A stretch of DNA of 41,784 nucleotides, taken from positions 1 through 41,784 of the forward strand of contig NZ_JAQFWQ010000062.1 of NCBI RefSeq assembly GCF_027706725.1, read 5' to 3'. This DNA is from Nocardiopsis endophytica. GTDB lineage: Bacteria > Actinomycetota > Actinomycetes > Streptosporangiales > Streptosporangiaceae. Each line of letters starts with the position of its first letter. Position 1 is the first letter of the stretch. Below the pieces are notes generated by a model. That model worked only from the letters and a program-made list of their open reading frames with translations, was not told the DNA's origin and ran no database searches. Position numbers and translations under genes: made by a program. Shown in pieces: positions 7,503 through 16,550 of this stretch.

Positions 7503-9311
7503 TCACGGGGTGACGATGTCGAAGTCCGGATCCACGTCCGCCAGGAGGCTCCACAGCGTGGCGAGCGCCTGGGGGTCGCCCTCGGTCGTGATGCCCTCCA
7601 GGCTCTGCGTGGCGATCAGTTCGAGGAGCTGCTGCTTGGTGAGCAGCAGGGTGAGGTCGGCGCGGGAGCCGTTGCGGGCGCCGGTCTGCACCAGGACGCC
7701 GTTGGACAGGCGGAGCCGCACCTCCTGCTTGAGGTCGGTGAAGATCCAGTCGATGGTCAGGCTGGTGTACCAGGCGCGGGGGCCGTCGACCCGGACGGCG
7801 ATGGAGTCGAAGATCTGCGCGACGCTCAGCGCCCGGAGGACGTCCGGGGACGAGCTGTCGAGCGGCGTGGGGACCTTGTTCCCGCGCAGTTCGGCGGCGC
7901 CCTGCAGGTAGAAGTTGCGCCAGGTGCCGTTCTCGGCGCCCCGGCCGAGCCGGTCGTACACCTCGGCGAGCAGCTCACGGGCGCGCACGTGGCGGGGGTC
8001 GGCGAAGACGACGTGATCGAGGACCTGGGCGGGCCAGCGCAGCTCCCCCGCGTCCACGTCCTGCCGGGCGCGGTCCACCACCGTGTCGGCGCCGCCCATG
8101 TAGTCCACGTACCGCCCTGCCGCCTGAACCGGGGGCAGCTCCCACAGGTGGGCGGGGTTGCCGTCGTACCAGCCCATGTAGCGCTGGTAGACCGCCTTGA
8201 CGTCGTGCGAGACCGAGCCGTAGTAGCCGCGGGCGTGCCAGGCGGAGGCGATCGCGGGCGGCAGCTTCATCCGCTCGGCGATCTCGTTGCCGGTCAACCC
8301 CTGGTTGATCATCCTCAGGGTCTGGTCGTGCAGGTAGGCGTAAAGGTCCCGCTGCTGCGACAGGTAGGTGGTGAGCTCCTCGGTGCCCCAGGTGGGCCAG
8401 TGGTGCGAGGCGAACAGCACGTCGGAGTCGGCTGCGTACAGCTCGATGGCCTCGGTGAGGTAGTTCGCCCAAACGTGCGGGTCGCGGACGAGCGCACCGC
8501 GCAGGGTGAGGATGTTGTGCAGGGTGTGGGTGGCGTTCTCGGCCATGCACAGGGCCCGCATGTCGGGGAGGAAGACGTTCATCTCCGCGGGCGCCTCGGT
8601 GCCGGGTGTCAGCTGGAACACCAGCCGGACGCCGTCGACCACCTGCTGCTGGCCGGTGGCGGTGACGGTCACGGTGGGCTCGATCAGCGAGATGGTGCCG
8701 GTGGAGGTGGTCTGGCCCAGGCCGGCGCCGATCTGGTGGGAGGCGTCCTTGCCGAGCACCGTCCCGTACATGAACACCGAGCGGCGGTTCATGGCGGTTC
8801 CGGCGTAGACGTTCTCGGCGACCGCGTGCTCCAGGAAGCCCTCCGGGGCGATGACCGGAACGTCGGCGCCCTCGGGCAGCACCCCCCGGACGCCGCCGAA
8901 GTGGTCGGCGTGCGAATGGGTGTAGACGACCGCCTTGACCGGGCGGTCGCCGCGGATCTCCCGGTACAGGGACATCGCCGCCGCCGCGCACTCGACCGAC
9001 ATCAGCGGGTCGATCACGACGACGCCCTCGGTGCCCTCGATGATGGACATGTTGGACAGGTCGAAGCCCCGGACCTGATAGACGCCGTCGGTGACCTCGT
9101 ACAGGCCGTGCCTAGCGCAGAGCTGGGCCTGGCGCCACAGGCTCGGGTTCGCCTCCGGCGGGCATTCCGCGTCGAGGAACGCATAGGCGTCCAGGTCCCA
9201 CACGACGCGCCCGGTGTCGTCGGTGATCCGCGTTTCACTCGCCGTTCCGCGGTAGCCCTTGTCGGCGTTCTCGAAATCGGTGCGGTCGTCGAACGACGGT
9301 TGCATCTCCAC
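7503..9311 (-). CDS. Metallo-beta-lactamase-fold alkylsulfatase (SdsA1/BDS1 family)
   Basis: Predicted to hydrolyse alkyl sulfate esters to alcohol and sulfate. The 602 residues follow the family layout. The zinc site THSHADHFGG is at 131-140 (His132, His134, Asp136, His137). MAENATHTLHN in the middle supplies further metal ligands, and ASHHWPTWG follows. Next come the dimerisation region and a C-terminal SCP2-like domain (from about residue 480) that binds hydrophobic substrate. No signal peptide is visible; some homologues are secreted, so this one may be cytoplasmic. GTG 9311 has GAGGAGGT 5 bases upstream; the ATG at 9305 is an alternative. It is divergent from the PEP mutase-like gene, and both interrupt the usual arc-dop neighbourhood. 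The natural substrate cannot be told from sequence. Confidence 0.88.
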   Translation of the reverse strand: MEMQPSFDDRTDFENADKGYRGTASETRITDDTGRVVWDLDAYAFLDAECPPEANPSLWRQAQLCARHGLYEVTDGVYQVRGFDLSNMSIIEGTEGVVVIDPLMSVECAAAAMSLYREIRGDRPVKAVVYTHSHADHFGGVRGVLPEGADVPVIAPEGFLEHAVAENVYAGTAMNRRSVFMYGTVLGKDASHQIGAGLGQTTSTGTISLIEPTVTVTATGQQQVVDGVRLVFQLTPGTEAPAEMNVFLPDMRALCMAENATHTLHNILTLRGALVRDPHVWANYLTEAIELYAADSDVLFASHHWPTWGTEELTTYLSQQRDLYAYLHDQTLRMINQGLTGNEIAERMKLPPAIASAWHARGYYGSVSHDVKAVYQRYMGWYDGNPAHLWELPPVQAAGRYVDYMGGADTVVDRARQDVDAGELRWPAQVLDHVVFADPRHVRARELLAEVYDRLGRGAENGTWRNFYLQGAAELRGNKVPTPLDSSSPDVLRALSVAQIFDSIAVRVDGPRAWYTSLTIDWIFTDLKQEVRLRLSNGVLVQTGARNGSRADLTLLLTKQQLLELIATQSLEGITTEGDPQALATLWSLLADVDPDFDIVTP

Positions 9312-9674
9312 CGTGGACCTCCTCGGACGTGAATGTACATTTCAGCCGTTTTCGTTCCCGCGGCCGTGCGGCTGCAAGCGCCAGGGAAAAGTCACTCGCA
9401 CGGGCGGGACCAATCACTGGACGAAATGGCGTCCGGCGCTACACGGACGGGCGCGGTCGAATGGACGCATGAAGGGACGACTTTCGCCCCTATCGACGAA
9501 TAAAGGAGGCGCGTCCCGAACCGGTTCCGGCGGAGCGGCGCGGCGGCGGCCCGTGGGCCCCCGCCTCAGGAGCACCTGTCCCGCAAGGCGCCGCCGGGCG
9601 GTGTGTCACGTTTCCGGATCCCGCCGCGTCTCGTAGGGGACCGACATCCAACCGACCGATCGGAGGCCGGACCG
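9312..9674. other. Divergent intergenic region, alkylsulfatase / PEP mutase-like gene
   Basis: This 363-bp interval carries the palindrome at 9332-9341 next to the alkylsulfatase start and a ccgatcgg palindrome just before the other gene's ribosome-binding site. A short ORF starting at ATG 9470 lacks a ribosome-binding site and family likeness. Confidence 0.5.
9332..9341 (-). promoter_or_regulatory. Palindromic operator overlapping a -10 box
   Basis: AATGTACATT is a perfect 10-bp palindrome. On the minus strand it contains TACATT, a plausible -10 box that would start transcription close to the alkylsulfatase ribosome-binding site. A repressor bound here would block that promoter. Confidence 0.35.
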
Positions 9675-10463
9675 ATGGGCACGACGACCACCGCCGCCAC
9701 TACCGGGGCGGCGAGGCTCCGGGACCTGCACACGCCGGGCGACCCGCTGCTGCTGCCGAACGTGTGGGACGCCGCCAGCGCCGCCATCGTCGAGGAGGCC
9801 GGGTTCCCCGCGGTCGCGACGGCCAGCGCGGCCATCGCGGCCATGCTCGGCCACCCCGACCACGAGGGGGCACCCGCCGACGAGATGCTGGACGCGGCCG
9901 CGCGCGTCGCCCGGGCCGTGCACGTCCCGGTCAGCGTCGACGCCGAGGCCGGGTACGGGCTGCCCGCGGAGGAGCTGGTGGAGCGGCTCGCCGGGATGGG
10001 CGCCGCCGGTTTCAACGTCGAGGACACCGACCACCGGGGCGGCGGGATGGCCGGCGCGGCCGAGCAGGCGGCGCGCATCTCCCGGCTGCGCGAGGCGGCC
10101 CGGAGCAGCGGCCACGACCTGGTCATCAACGCCCGGGTGGACGTGTTCGTCAGCGGCGGGGACGCGAGCGCGGAGGACCGCCTCACCGAGGCCGTCGAGC
10201 GGGGGCGCCGGTACATGGACGCCGGCGCGGACTGCGTCTACCCGATCCTGATCCCGTCCGAGGAGGCGCTCGCGGCGCTCGTCGAAGGGGTGCCCGGGCC
10301 GATCAACGCCAACTGCATGCCCGGGTGGTCGACCCTGAGGCGCGTGGCCGAGCTGGGGGCGGCCCGCGTGTCCCTGGGCCCGGTTCCGTACCTGCGCGCG
10401 CTGGACACGCTGAAGGAGGTGGCCGCGCAGGTGGCCGACTACGGCGATCCGTACGCGGTCTGA
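9675..10463 (+). CDS. Isocitrate lyase/PEP mutase family protein
   Basis: A 262-residue TIM-barrel enzyme of the superfamily that cleaves or forms C-C or P-C bonds of 2-oxoacid derivatives. Visible motifs are LPNVWDAASA (28-36), the metal-binding VSVDAEAGYG (89-95), GFNVEDTDH and NARVDVF. The KKCGH loop typical of true isocitrate lyase and 2-methylisocitrate lyase is missing, so those activities are unlikely. Oxaloacetate decarboxylase, PEP phosphonomutase-like or carboxyvinyl-type chemistry is possible. The ATG at 9675 has GGAGG 8 bases upstream; reading frame continues upstream to 9603 but without a ribosome-binding site. It is convergent with arc and shares its terminator. The exact substrate is unknown. 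Confidence 0.85.
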   Translation: MGTTTTAATTGAARLRDLHTPGDPLLLPNVWDAASAAIVEEAGFPAVATASAAIAAMLGHPDHEGAPADEMLDAAARVARAVHVPVSVDAEAGYGLPAEELVERLAGMGAAGFNVEDTDHRGGGMAGAAEQAARISRLREAARSSGHDLVINARVDVFVSGGDASAEDRLTEAVERGRRYMDAGADCVYPILIPSEEALAALVEGVPGPINANCMPGWSTLRRVAELGAARVSLGPVPYLRALDTLKEVAAQVADYGDPYAV

Positions 10464-10486
10464 GCAGGGCGGCACCGGGACGAACG

Positions 10487-10515
10487 GGGGCCCACCGGCA
10501 GTGCCGGTGGGCCCC
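10487..10515. terminator. Bidirectional terminator between convergent genes
   Basis: A 12-bp perfect stem (10487-10498 with 10504-10515) with a 5-base loop lies between the stops of the PEP mutase-like gene (+) and arc (-). It is positioned to serve both. Confidence 0.75.
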
Positions 10516-10539
10516 TTCAGGCCGCTGTGGGCCGCGCTT

Positions 10540-12300
10540 CTACAGGTACTGGCCGGTGTTGGCCACCGTGTCGATGCTGCGGCCGGAGTCGGCGCCCTTC
10601 TTGCCGGAGACCAGGGTCCGGATGTAGACGATGCGCTCGCCCTTCTTGCCGGAGATCCGGGCCCAGTCGTCGGGGTTGGTGGTGTTGGGCAGGTCCTCGT
10701 TCTCGCTGAACTCGTCGACGCAGGCCTGCATCAGGTGCGAGACCCGGATGCCCTTGGACTGGTTGTCGATGAAGTCCTTGATGGCCATCTTCTTGGCCCG
10801 GTCCACGATGTTCTGGATCATCGCGCCGGAGTTGAAGTCCTTGAAGTACAGGACCTCCTTGTCACCGTTGGCGTAGGTGACCTCCAGGAAGCGGTTCTCC
10901 TCGGTCTCGGAGTACATGCGCTCCACGACGCGCTGGATCATCGCGTCCACCGTGGCCGACCGGGAGCCTCCGTGCTCGGCGAGGTCCTCGTCGTGCAGCG
11001 GCAGCTCGTCGGTGATGTACTTGGAGAAGATGTCCCGCGCCGCCTCGGCGTCCGGCCGCTCGATCTTGATCTTGACGTCCAGGCGGCCGGGCCGCAGGAT
11101 CGCCGGGTCGATCATGTCCTCGCGGTTGGAGGCGCCGATGACGATGACGTTCTCCAGCCCCTCGACGCCGTCGATCTCGCTGAGCAGCTGGGGGACGATG
11201 GTGTTCTCCACGTCGCTGGACACGCCCGAGCCGCGGGTGCGGAAGATCGAGTCCATCTCGTCGAAGAACACGATCACCGGCGTGCCCTCGCCGGCCTTCT
11301 CCCGGGCCCGCTGGAAGACCAGGCGGATGTGCCGCTCGGTCTCGCCGACGTACTTGTTCAGCAGCTCGGGGCCCTTGATGTTGAGGAAGAAGCTCTTGCC
11401 GACGTTCTGGCCGGTCCGCTGGGCCACCTGCTTGGCCAGCGAGTTGGCCACCGCCTTGGCGATGAGCGTCTTGCCGCAGCCGGGCGGACCGTAGAGCAGC
11501 ACGCCCTTGGGCGGGCGCAGCTGGTGCTCGTAGAACAGGTTCTTGTGCAGGTAGGGCAGTTCGACCGCGTCGCGGATCATCTCGATCTGCCCGCCGAGGC
11601 CGCCGATGTCGGTGTAGGAGATGTCGGGCACCTCCTCCAGGATCAGCTCCTCGACCTCCGACTTGGGGATGCGCTCGTACACGTATCCCGAGCGCGACTC
11701 CAGCAGCAGGGAGTCGCCGGGCCGGACCGGCTCGCCGCGCAGCGGCTCGGCCAGCCGGACGATGCGCTCCTCGTCGTGATTGGAGATCACCAGGGCCCGC
11801 TCGCCGTCCTCAAGGGCCTCCTTGAGCATGACGACCTCGCCCACCGTCTCGAAGGACTGCGCCTCGACGATGTTGAAGGCCTCGTTGAGCATGACCTCCT
11901 GGCCGGGGCGGAGCGTCTCCACGTCCACCGACGGGCTGACGTTGACCCGCATCTTGCGGCCGTTGGTGAAGATCTCGACCGTGTCGTCCTCGCGCGAGCC
12001 CAGGAACACCCCGAAGCCGGAGGGCGGCTGGGCGAGCCGGTCGACCTCCTCCTTCAGGGCCACGATCTGGTCGCGGGCCTCCTTCAACGTGGAGACCAGG
12101 CGCTCGTTCTGCCCGTTCGCGGCGGCGAGGTTGGCCTGCGCCTCGCGGAGCCGGTCCTCCAGAAGCCGTACATGGCGAGGGGAGTCGGCGAGCTTGCGCC
12201 GGAGGACGCTGAGTTCCTTTTCCAAGTAGGAGACCTGGGCCGTGAGTTCTTCGACTTCACGGTCGCGCTCTGCCTGACGCTCGTCGTCGCGATCGGCCAC
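10540..12300 (-). CDS. arc: Proteasome-associated AAA ATPase ARC (Mpa)
   Basis: A hexameric unfoldase that binds pupylated proteins and threads them into the 20S core. It has 586 residues. The N-terminal coiled coil (about 15-90) is the Pup-binding region, followed by two OB-fold segments to about 205. The AAA module has Walker A GPPGCGKT (271-278), Walker [10 protein letters not shown] (342-350) and the [16 protein letters not shown] sensor region. It ends in TVANTGQYL, the conserved tail that docks into the alpha ring and opens the gate. The GTG at 12300 is chosen because AAGGAGG lies 8 bases upstream; an upstream GTG at 12309 overlaps that site and cannot be the start. It is separated from dop by two unrelated genes. 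Confidence 0.97.
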   Translation of the reverse strand: MADRDDERQAERDREVEELTAQVSYLEKELSVLRRKLADSPRHVRLLEDRLREAQANLAAANGQNERLVSTLKEARDQIVALKEEVDRLAQPPSGFGVFLGSREDDTVEIFTNGRKMRVNVSPSVDVETLRPGQEVMLNEAFNIVEAQSFETVGEVVMLKEALEDGERALVISNHDEERIVRLAEPLRGEPVRPGDSLLLESRSGYVYERIPKSEVEELILEEVPDISYTDIGGLGGQIEMIRDAVELPYLHKNLFYEHQLRPPKGVLLYGPPGCGKTLIAKAVANSLAKQVAQRTGQNVGKSFFLNIKGPELLNKYVGETERHIRLVFQRAREKAGEGTPVIVFFDEMDSIFRTRGSGVSSDVENTIVPQLLSEIDGVEGLENVIVIGASNREDMIDPAILRPGRLDVKIKIERPDAEAARDIFSKYITDELPLHDEDLAEHGGSRSATVDAMIQRVVERMYSETEENRFLEVTYANGDKEVLYFKDFNSGAMIQNIVDRAKKMAIKDFIDNQSKGIRVSHLMQACVDEFSENEDLPNTTNPDDWARISGKKGERIVYIRTLVSGKKGADSGRSIDTVANTGQYL

Positions 12301-12490
12301 GTCCGCCACCTCCTTATAAGAGGACGACTACTCGGAACCCTACCTACCCATGGACTATTCCTAACCTCCCGGGCGCTGCGAGTGTCGTAGGCCTCACTTT
12401 TCGATCTTGTAAAAGCCTAGGTCACCCTGGTAGTAGAGCACGCGCCGTAATGAGAAAGTAACGTTTCCACCCAGGTCCCGGCGCCGCAGG

Positions 12491-12522
12491 GGCGCCCGGC
12501 CCCCGGGAGGGGTCCGGGCGCC
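12491..12522 (-). terminator. trmI terminator
   Basis: A perfect 9-bp stem GGCGCCCGG/CCGGGCGCC (12491-12499 with 12514-12522), extended inward by a CCCC/GGGG pairing, sits just past the trmI stop and upstream of arc. The remaining arc upstream region (12310-12490) shows no clear promoter. Confidence 0.65.
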
Positions 12523-12534
12523 CGCGGGCGTGTG

Positions 12535-13515
12535 CTACTCCCCCGCTCCGTCCGCCGCGGAGGCGTCCGGGGCGGTCGGCTCCGGGGCCGCCGGCTCGGG
12601 GGCGGCGGCGCCCCCGCCGCCCTCCCTCTTCTTCTGGCTCTTCTGCCACTCCTCACCGTAGGCGCCCTTGGCCGGGCGGCGGCGCCGCTCCGGCGGCTCC
12701 GCGTCGTCGGCCCGGCGGCGGGCGGTCACCAGGAAGCCGGTATGGCCGATCATCTTGTGGTCGGGACGCACCGCCAGGCCCTCCACGTGCCAGTCGCGCA
12801 CCATGGTCTCCCAGGCGTGCGGCTCGTAGAAGCGGCCGTGGTCGCGCAGGGCCTCCACGACGCGGGAGACCTGGGTGGCGGTGGCGACGTAGGCGCACAC
12901 CAGCCCGCCGGGGATGAGGGCGTCGGCGACGGCGTCCACGCACTCCCAGGGCGCCAGCATGTCCAGGACGACGCGGTCGACCTCGCGCGGGGCGCCCGGC
13001 TCGGCGAGGCGCTCGTTGAGGTCGCCGACGGTCAGCTCCCAGGCCGGGTGGTCGTCCCCGAAGTAGCGGCGCACGTTGGTGCGGGCGATCTCGGCGAAGT
13101 CCTCGCGCCGCTCGAAGGAGTACAGCCGCCCGTGCTCACCCACCGCGCGCAGCATCCAGCAGGACAGCGAGCCCGACCCGGCGCCGGCCTCGATCACCCG
13201 GGCGCCGGGGAAGATGTCGGCCTGGGCGAGGATCTGGGCGGCGTCCTTGGGGTAGACGATGGTCGCGCCGCGCTTCATCGACAGGGTGAAGTCGAGCAGC
13301 AGCGGCCGGAGGGCGACGTAGCCGACGCCGGAGGTGGAGCGCACCACGCTGCCCTCCGGGCGGCCGATGAGGTCGTCGTGGTCCAGCCGCCCCTTGTGGG
13401 TGTGGAACGCCGTACCGGCCTTCAGGGTGATGGTGTGCATCCGGCCCTTGGGGTCGGTGAGCTGCACGATGTCGCCGTCCTCGAAGGGTCCGCGGCGGCC
13501 GTGGATGCCGGTCAC
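12535..13515 (-). CDS. trmI: tRNA (adenine-58-N1)-methyltransferase TrmI
   Basis: Methylates N1 of A58 in the tRNA T-loop using S-adenosylmethionine. The 326 residues begin with the family's small N-terminal beta domain (RRGPFEDGDIVQLTDPKG). A Rossmann methyltransferase follows, with motif I VIEAGAGSGSLSCWML near 108-120 and motif IV VVLDMLAPWE (182-191). A charged tail ends in Pro/Ala/Glu-rich low complexity from about residue 290, longer than in most homologues and probably disordered. The GTG at 13515 has GGAGAG about 10 bases upstream; the upstream in-frame extension to 13575 looks non-coding. Its place beside the proteasome genes matches M. tuberculosis Rv2118c. Confidence 0.95.
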   Translation of the reverse strand: MTGIHGRRGPFEDGDIVQLTDPKGRMHTITLKAGTAFHTHKGRLDHDDLIGRPEGSVVRSTSGVGYVALRPLLLDFTLSMKRGATIVYPKDAAQILAQADIFPGARVIEAGAGSGSLSCWMLRAVGEHGRLYSFERREDFAEIARTNVRRYFGDDHPAWELTVGDLNERLAEPGAPREVDRVVLDMLAPWECVDAVADALIPGGLVCAYVATATQVSRVVEALRDHGRFYEPHAWETMVRDWHVEGLAVRPDHKMIGHTGFLVTARRRADDAEPPERRRRPAKGAYGEEWQKSQKKREGGGGAAAPEPAAPEPTAPDASAADGAGE

Positions 13516-13757
13516 TGGTGCTCGTCTCTCCGGTGTCGTGGGTGGTGGTCGACGGCGCGCCGCGGCGGGGCCCACACAGGCTCCGGATACGGATCGACCT
13601 GCGGCCCGGCGCCGCCCGGGCGCGCGACGGCCCAGAGTATCCCCCGCGTGCGCGCGCGGCGTAATCGGTCGCGCGCGGGGGCATCGAATACGGCGGAGGC
13701 CGGAACGGGCGGCGGGGGCCGCCCGGGCCGCGCAGGTGGCGGACTCAGGAGGCGGAC

Positions 13758-14537
13758 ATGGCGGACCAGGCAGCGGACGCGTACGTCGGCGTGGGCGTGG
13801 ACATCGGGGGCAGCGGCATCAAGGGCGCGCCGGTGGACCTGGGCTCGGGCGCGTTCACGACCGACCGGGTGAAGATCCGCACGCCGCATCCGTCCACACC
13901 GGAGGCGGTGGCCGCGGTGGTCGCGCGGATCGTGTCGTCGGTGGGCGCGAGCGCGCCGCCCGGGACGCCGCTGGGGGTGACCTTCCCGGGGGTGGTGCGC
14001 GGCGGGACGGCCGAGACCGCGGCCAACGTCGACGACGGGTGGATCGGGCGGGACGTGGAGGGGCTGCTGTCGGCGGCGACGGGGCGGTCGGTGGCCGCGG
14101 TCAACGACGCCGACGCGGCGGCCGTGGCCGAGCACCGGTGGGGGGCGGCGCGCGGGGTGCGCGGGACCGTCCTGCTCACGACGCTGGGCACGGGGATCGG
14201 CACGGCGCTGCTGGTCGACGGGCACCTGGTGCCCAACACCGAGTTCGGCCACCTGGAGGTGGACGGGCACGACGCCGAGACGCGGGCGGCGTCGGCGGCC
14301 AAGGAGCGCGAGGAGCTGTCCTACGAGGACTGGGCCACCGAGCGGCTGCAGCGGTACTACGAGGAGGTGGAGAAGCTGCTGTCGCCGGACCTGATCGTGA
14401 TCGGCGGCGGGGTGAGCCGGAAGGCGGACAGGTTCCTCAAGTACCTGAAGCTGAGGGCCGAGGTGGTCCCGGCCGGGCTGCGGAACGCGGCGGGCATCGC
14501 CGGCGCGGCGCTGATCGCGGCCGAGCGCTTCGCCTGA
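13758..14537 (+). CDS. ppgK: Polyphosphate glucokinase (ROK family)
   Basis: Phosphorylates glucose using polyphosphate and/or ATP, feeding glycolysis in the cytoplasm. The 259 residues carry the ROK motifs: phosphate loop VGVDIGGSGIKG (12-23), the catalytic Asp region VNDADAAA (115-122), LGTGIGTAL (143-151) and EFGHLEV (162-168), near a glucose-contacting site. A basic C-terminal segment (SRKADRFLKYLKLRAEVVPA) matches the actinobacterial PPGK subgroup, which favours polyphosphate use over plain ATP-glucokinase. AGGAGG lies 6 bases before ATG 13758. It is divergent from trmI and convergent with the next gene. Confidence 0.92.
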   Translation: MADQAADAYVGVGVDIGGSGIKGAPVDLGSGAFTTDRVKIRTPHPSTPEAVAAVVARIVSSVGASAPPGTPLGVTFPGVVRGGTAETAANVDDGWIGRDVEGLLSAATGRSVAAVNDADAAAVAEHRWGAARGVRGTVLLTTLGTGIGTALLVDGHLVPNTEFGHLEVDGHDAETRAASAAKEREELSYEDWATERLQRYYEEVEKLLSPDLIVIGGGVSRKADRFLKYLKLRAEVVPAGLRNAAGIAGAALIAAERFA

Positions 14538-14648
14538 CCCGCCCCGGGGCGGGCGGCGGGGTTGCGCCCGGGCCGTGCCCGGCGGGCCCGGGACACGGCG
14601 GCCGGGTGGGCCCGGGGCGCCGCCCGGACCCGTTCCGGGTCCCGGGGG

Positions 14649-15014
14649 TCAGGACTCGGGACGGGCGGGGGACAGCACGCGGACGATGCGCCGGGCGGCG
14701 CCCCGGGGGTCGGCGGCCGGGGTGAGCGGGGACTGGGGCAGGGCGGCGCCGCCCGGCAGGCCCTCGGCCTCCCAGCGCAGCCACCACCACAGGCTGCCGC
14801 GGTGCGGGCGCAGCACCGCGCGCTGCACGCGGCGGCCCCCCGCCCCGGCGGCCTCGACGGTTCCGGTCGCCCGGTCGACGCGGGCCTCCAGGCCCCAGGA
14901 CCGCAGTTCGGCGGTCAATCCGCGCACCGCCCGCGCCCATGCGGCGTCGGGGGCCCTGTCAAGCCGATGACCGTTTCCGGTCACGCCGGACACACCGGAA
15001 CCACGGGTATCCAT
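14649..15014 (-). CDS. Hypothetical protein, Trp/Arg-rich, divergent from an XRE regulator
   Basis: A predicted 121-residue cytoplasmic protein of no family I recognise. It has a basic, Ala/Arg-rich N-terminal helix (AWARAVRGLTAELRSWGLEA), a central RGSLWWWLRWEAEGL segment with four Trp, and a C-terminal helix (ARRIVRVLSPARP). No signal peptide or membrane segment is seen. The ATG at 15014 has GGAGG 10 bases upstream. It shares a 167-bp divergent control region with the XRE regulator at 15182, which suggests that regulator may control it (inference). Confidence 0.6.
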   Translation of the reverse strand: MDTRGSGVSGVTGNGHRLDRAPDAAWARAVRGLTAELRSWGLEARVDRATGTVEAAGAGGRRVQRAVLRPHRGSLWWWLRWEAEGLPGGAALPQSPLTPAADPRGAARRIVRVLSPARPES

Positions 15015-15107
15015 GCTCGTCCGCCCTCCCCTTGGTCGACGAAATCCCAGCCAGGCGGGGACTTCAGTCCCTTGACTGTGCACCATGGGACGCTCGCGGA
15101 ACAGCCA

Positions 15108-15124
15108 TATGCGGACTACGCATA
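15108..15124. promoter_or_regulatory. Inverted-repeat operator between divergent genes
   Basis: TATGCGgactaCGCATA has perfect 6-bp arms with a 5-base spacer. It lies in the divergent region 57 bp before the XRE start and 94 bp before the small hypothetical gene. It is the best candidate for the XRE protein's own binding site. Confidence 0.45.
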
Positions 15125-15169
15125 GCAGCATTTCTTTCACACATAGCCATCAACACCAGGTGGCGACCC

Positions 15170-15175
15170 TAACCT
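15170..15175 (+). promoter_or_regulatory. -10 box of a leaderless XRE-regulator promoter
   Basis: TAACCT, six bases and then ATG 15182, with no Shine-Dalgarno sequence. The arrangement is identical to that before dop. Confidence 0.5.
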
Positions 15176-15181
15176 AGGCTC

Positions 15182-16483
15182 ATGCCCCACCGAGACGGCG
15201 CTCTGCCACCGGAATTCTGGACCCGGCCGCCGATGGCCGCCGCCCTGTCCACGTGCGACATCGCCGCGATCGTGGAGGAGGTCCGCCGCTTCCGCGGCTG
15301 GTCGCAGGGCGAGCTGGCCCGCGCGGTCGGGTACTCCCAGAGCTGGGTGTCCCGCGTGGTGAACGGCCAGCAGTCGCTCACCGTCGACCAGGTCCGCGAC
15401 CTGGCGACACGCCTGGGCATCCCGCTCCACCAGCTCCGGTTCGGCGGTGCCGGCGAACCGGACGAGGGGGATCCCACGCGACGCAGAGAGTTCGGCAAGG
15501 CCGCGGCGGTGACCGCGCTGACGCTGCCGCTGTCGGCGGCGGCCGCGCCGGTGCCGGCGGCCCAGGCCGAGATCCACGAGGAGACGGCGCCCACGCTGCG
15601 CGCCATCACCGGCGGCCAGCGGCGGATGGACGCCGCCGCGCCCGCCCGCGACCTGGCCCGGGGCGCGATCGCCCACGTCGACCTGGCCGGGCTCACCCTG
15701 GAGCGGGCGCGCAACACCCCGTTCGCCGCCGACGTGGCCGCGGCGGCCAGCGAGGCCGCCGGGTTCGCCGCCTGGCTGCACGCCGACATGGGCGACGCCG
15801 GCTCGGCCCGCTCCTACTACCGCATCGCCGTCGAGCGCGCCCGGCGGGCCCGCAGCCGCCTGCTCGACGTCTACATGCTCGGCAGCCTGGCCGCGTTCGA
15901 GATCGACGCCGACGACCCGGCGCTGGGCCTGTCCCTGGCCCACGAGGCCGGGCGCCGCCTGGGGGCCGGCGCGCACCCCACCGCCACCGCCTGGCTGGCC
16001 TGCGTGCGCGCGCAGGGCCAGGCGGGGCTGGGCCGCACCGCCGAGGCCGACCGGGAGATCGCCCTGGCCGAGCGGTGCGTGGACCGGCCGGACAACGCGC
16101 ACCCGCCCTGGCCCTGGGTGTTCGCCTTCGAGCCCGCGAAGGTCGCCGGGTACCGGGCCCTGGTCAACGTCCGGCTCAAGCGCCCCGGACCGGCGCGCCG
16201 GGCCTTCGCCGAGGCGTTCTCGGGCACCCGGCCCGGCGCCAAGCAGGGGGCGGTCCTGCAGGTGGAGATGGCCCGGGCGCACGCCCACGCGGGCGACGCC
16301 GACGAGGCCTTCCGGCTGGCCGGGGAGGCGCTCACCACCGGGGCGCGGCTGCGATCGGAGCGGGTCGTGGACCGGGTGCGCAGGTTCCGCAAGGAGTACC
16401 GGGGGCCGCGCGCCCGCGCCGCCGACCGGCTCGACGCCCAGCTGACCGCCGTGCTCACCGGCGGCCCGTCGTCCCTGGTCTGA
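15182..16483 (+). CDS. XRE-family regulator with TPR-like sensor domain
   Basis: A 433-residue DNA-binding protein. The N-terminal helix-turn-helix (about 28-85) contains SQGELARAVGYSQSWVSRVVNG. The remainder is alpha-helical and Ala-rich, with TPR-like pairs such as GSARSYYRIAVERARRARSR and GRTAEADREIALAERC, as in NsdA-type Streptomyces regulators. Between them, at 100-119, lies RRREFGKAAAVTALTLPLSA, which resembles a twin-arginine signal although it follows a cytoplasmic DNA-binding domain. This oddity recurs in actinobacterial regulators of the class. Translation is probably leaderless. The SLOG-like gene follows 67 bp downstream on the same strand. The regulated genes are unknown. Confidence 0.85.
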   Translation: MPHRDGALPPEFWTRPPMAAALSTCDIAAIVEEVRRFRGWSQGELARAVGYSQSWVSRVVNGQQSLTVDQVRDLATRLGIPLHQLRFGGAGEPDEGDPTRRREFGKAAAVTALTLPLSAAAAPVPAAQAEIHEETAPTLRAITGGQRRMDAAAPARDLARGAIAHVDLAGLTLERARNTPFAADVAAAASEAAGFAAWLHADMGDAGSARSYYRIAVERARRARSRLLDVYMLGSLAAFEIDADDPALGLSLAHEAGRRLGAGAHPTATAWLACVRAQGQAGLGRTAEADREIALAERCVDRPDNAHPPWPWVFAFEPAKVAGYRALVNVRLKRPGPARRAFAEAFSGTRPGAKQGAVLQVEMARAHAHAGDADEAFRLAGEALTTGARLRSERVVDRVRRFRKEYRGPRARAADRLDAQLTAVLTGGPSSLV

Positions 16484-16550
16484 CCGGGGGCACCCGGGGG
16501 TATTGCTCCCACACCAGGCCCGTCATCTCCTCCGGGGAGGGGGGATCCGC

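Noticed and set aside
9470-9636. Short plus-strand ORF (MKGRLSPL...) before the PEP mutase-like gene
   Set aside because: No ribosome-binding site, low-complexity Arg-rich product and no recognisable family.
15482-15541. Twin-arginine motif in the XRE regulator read as a secretion signal
   Set aside because: It lies after a DNA-binding domain at residue 100, so it cannot be an N-terminal signal unless translation restarts there, for which no ribosome-binding site is seen.
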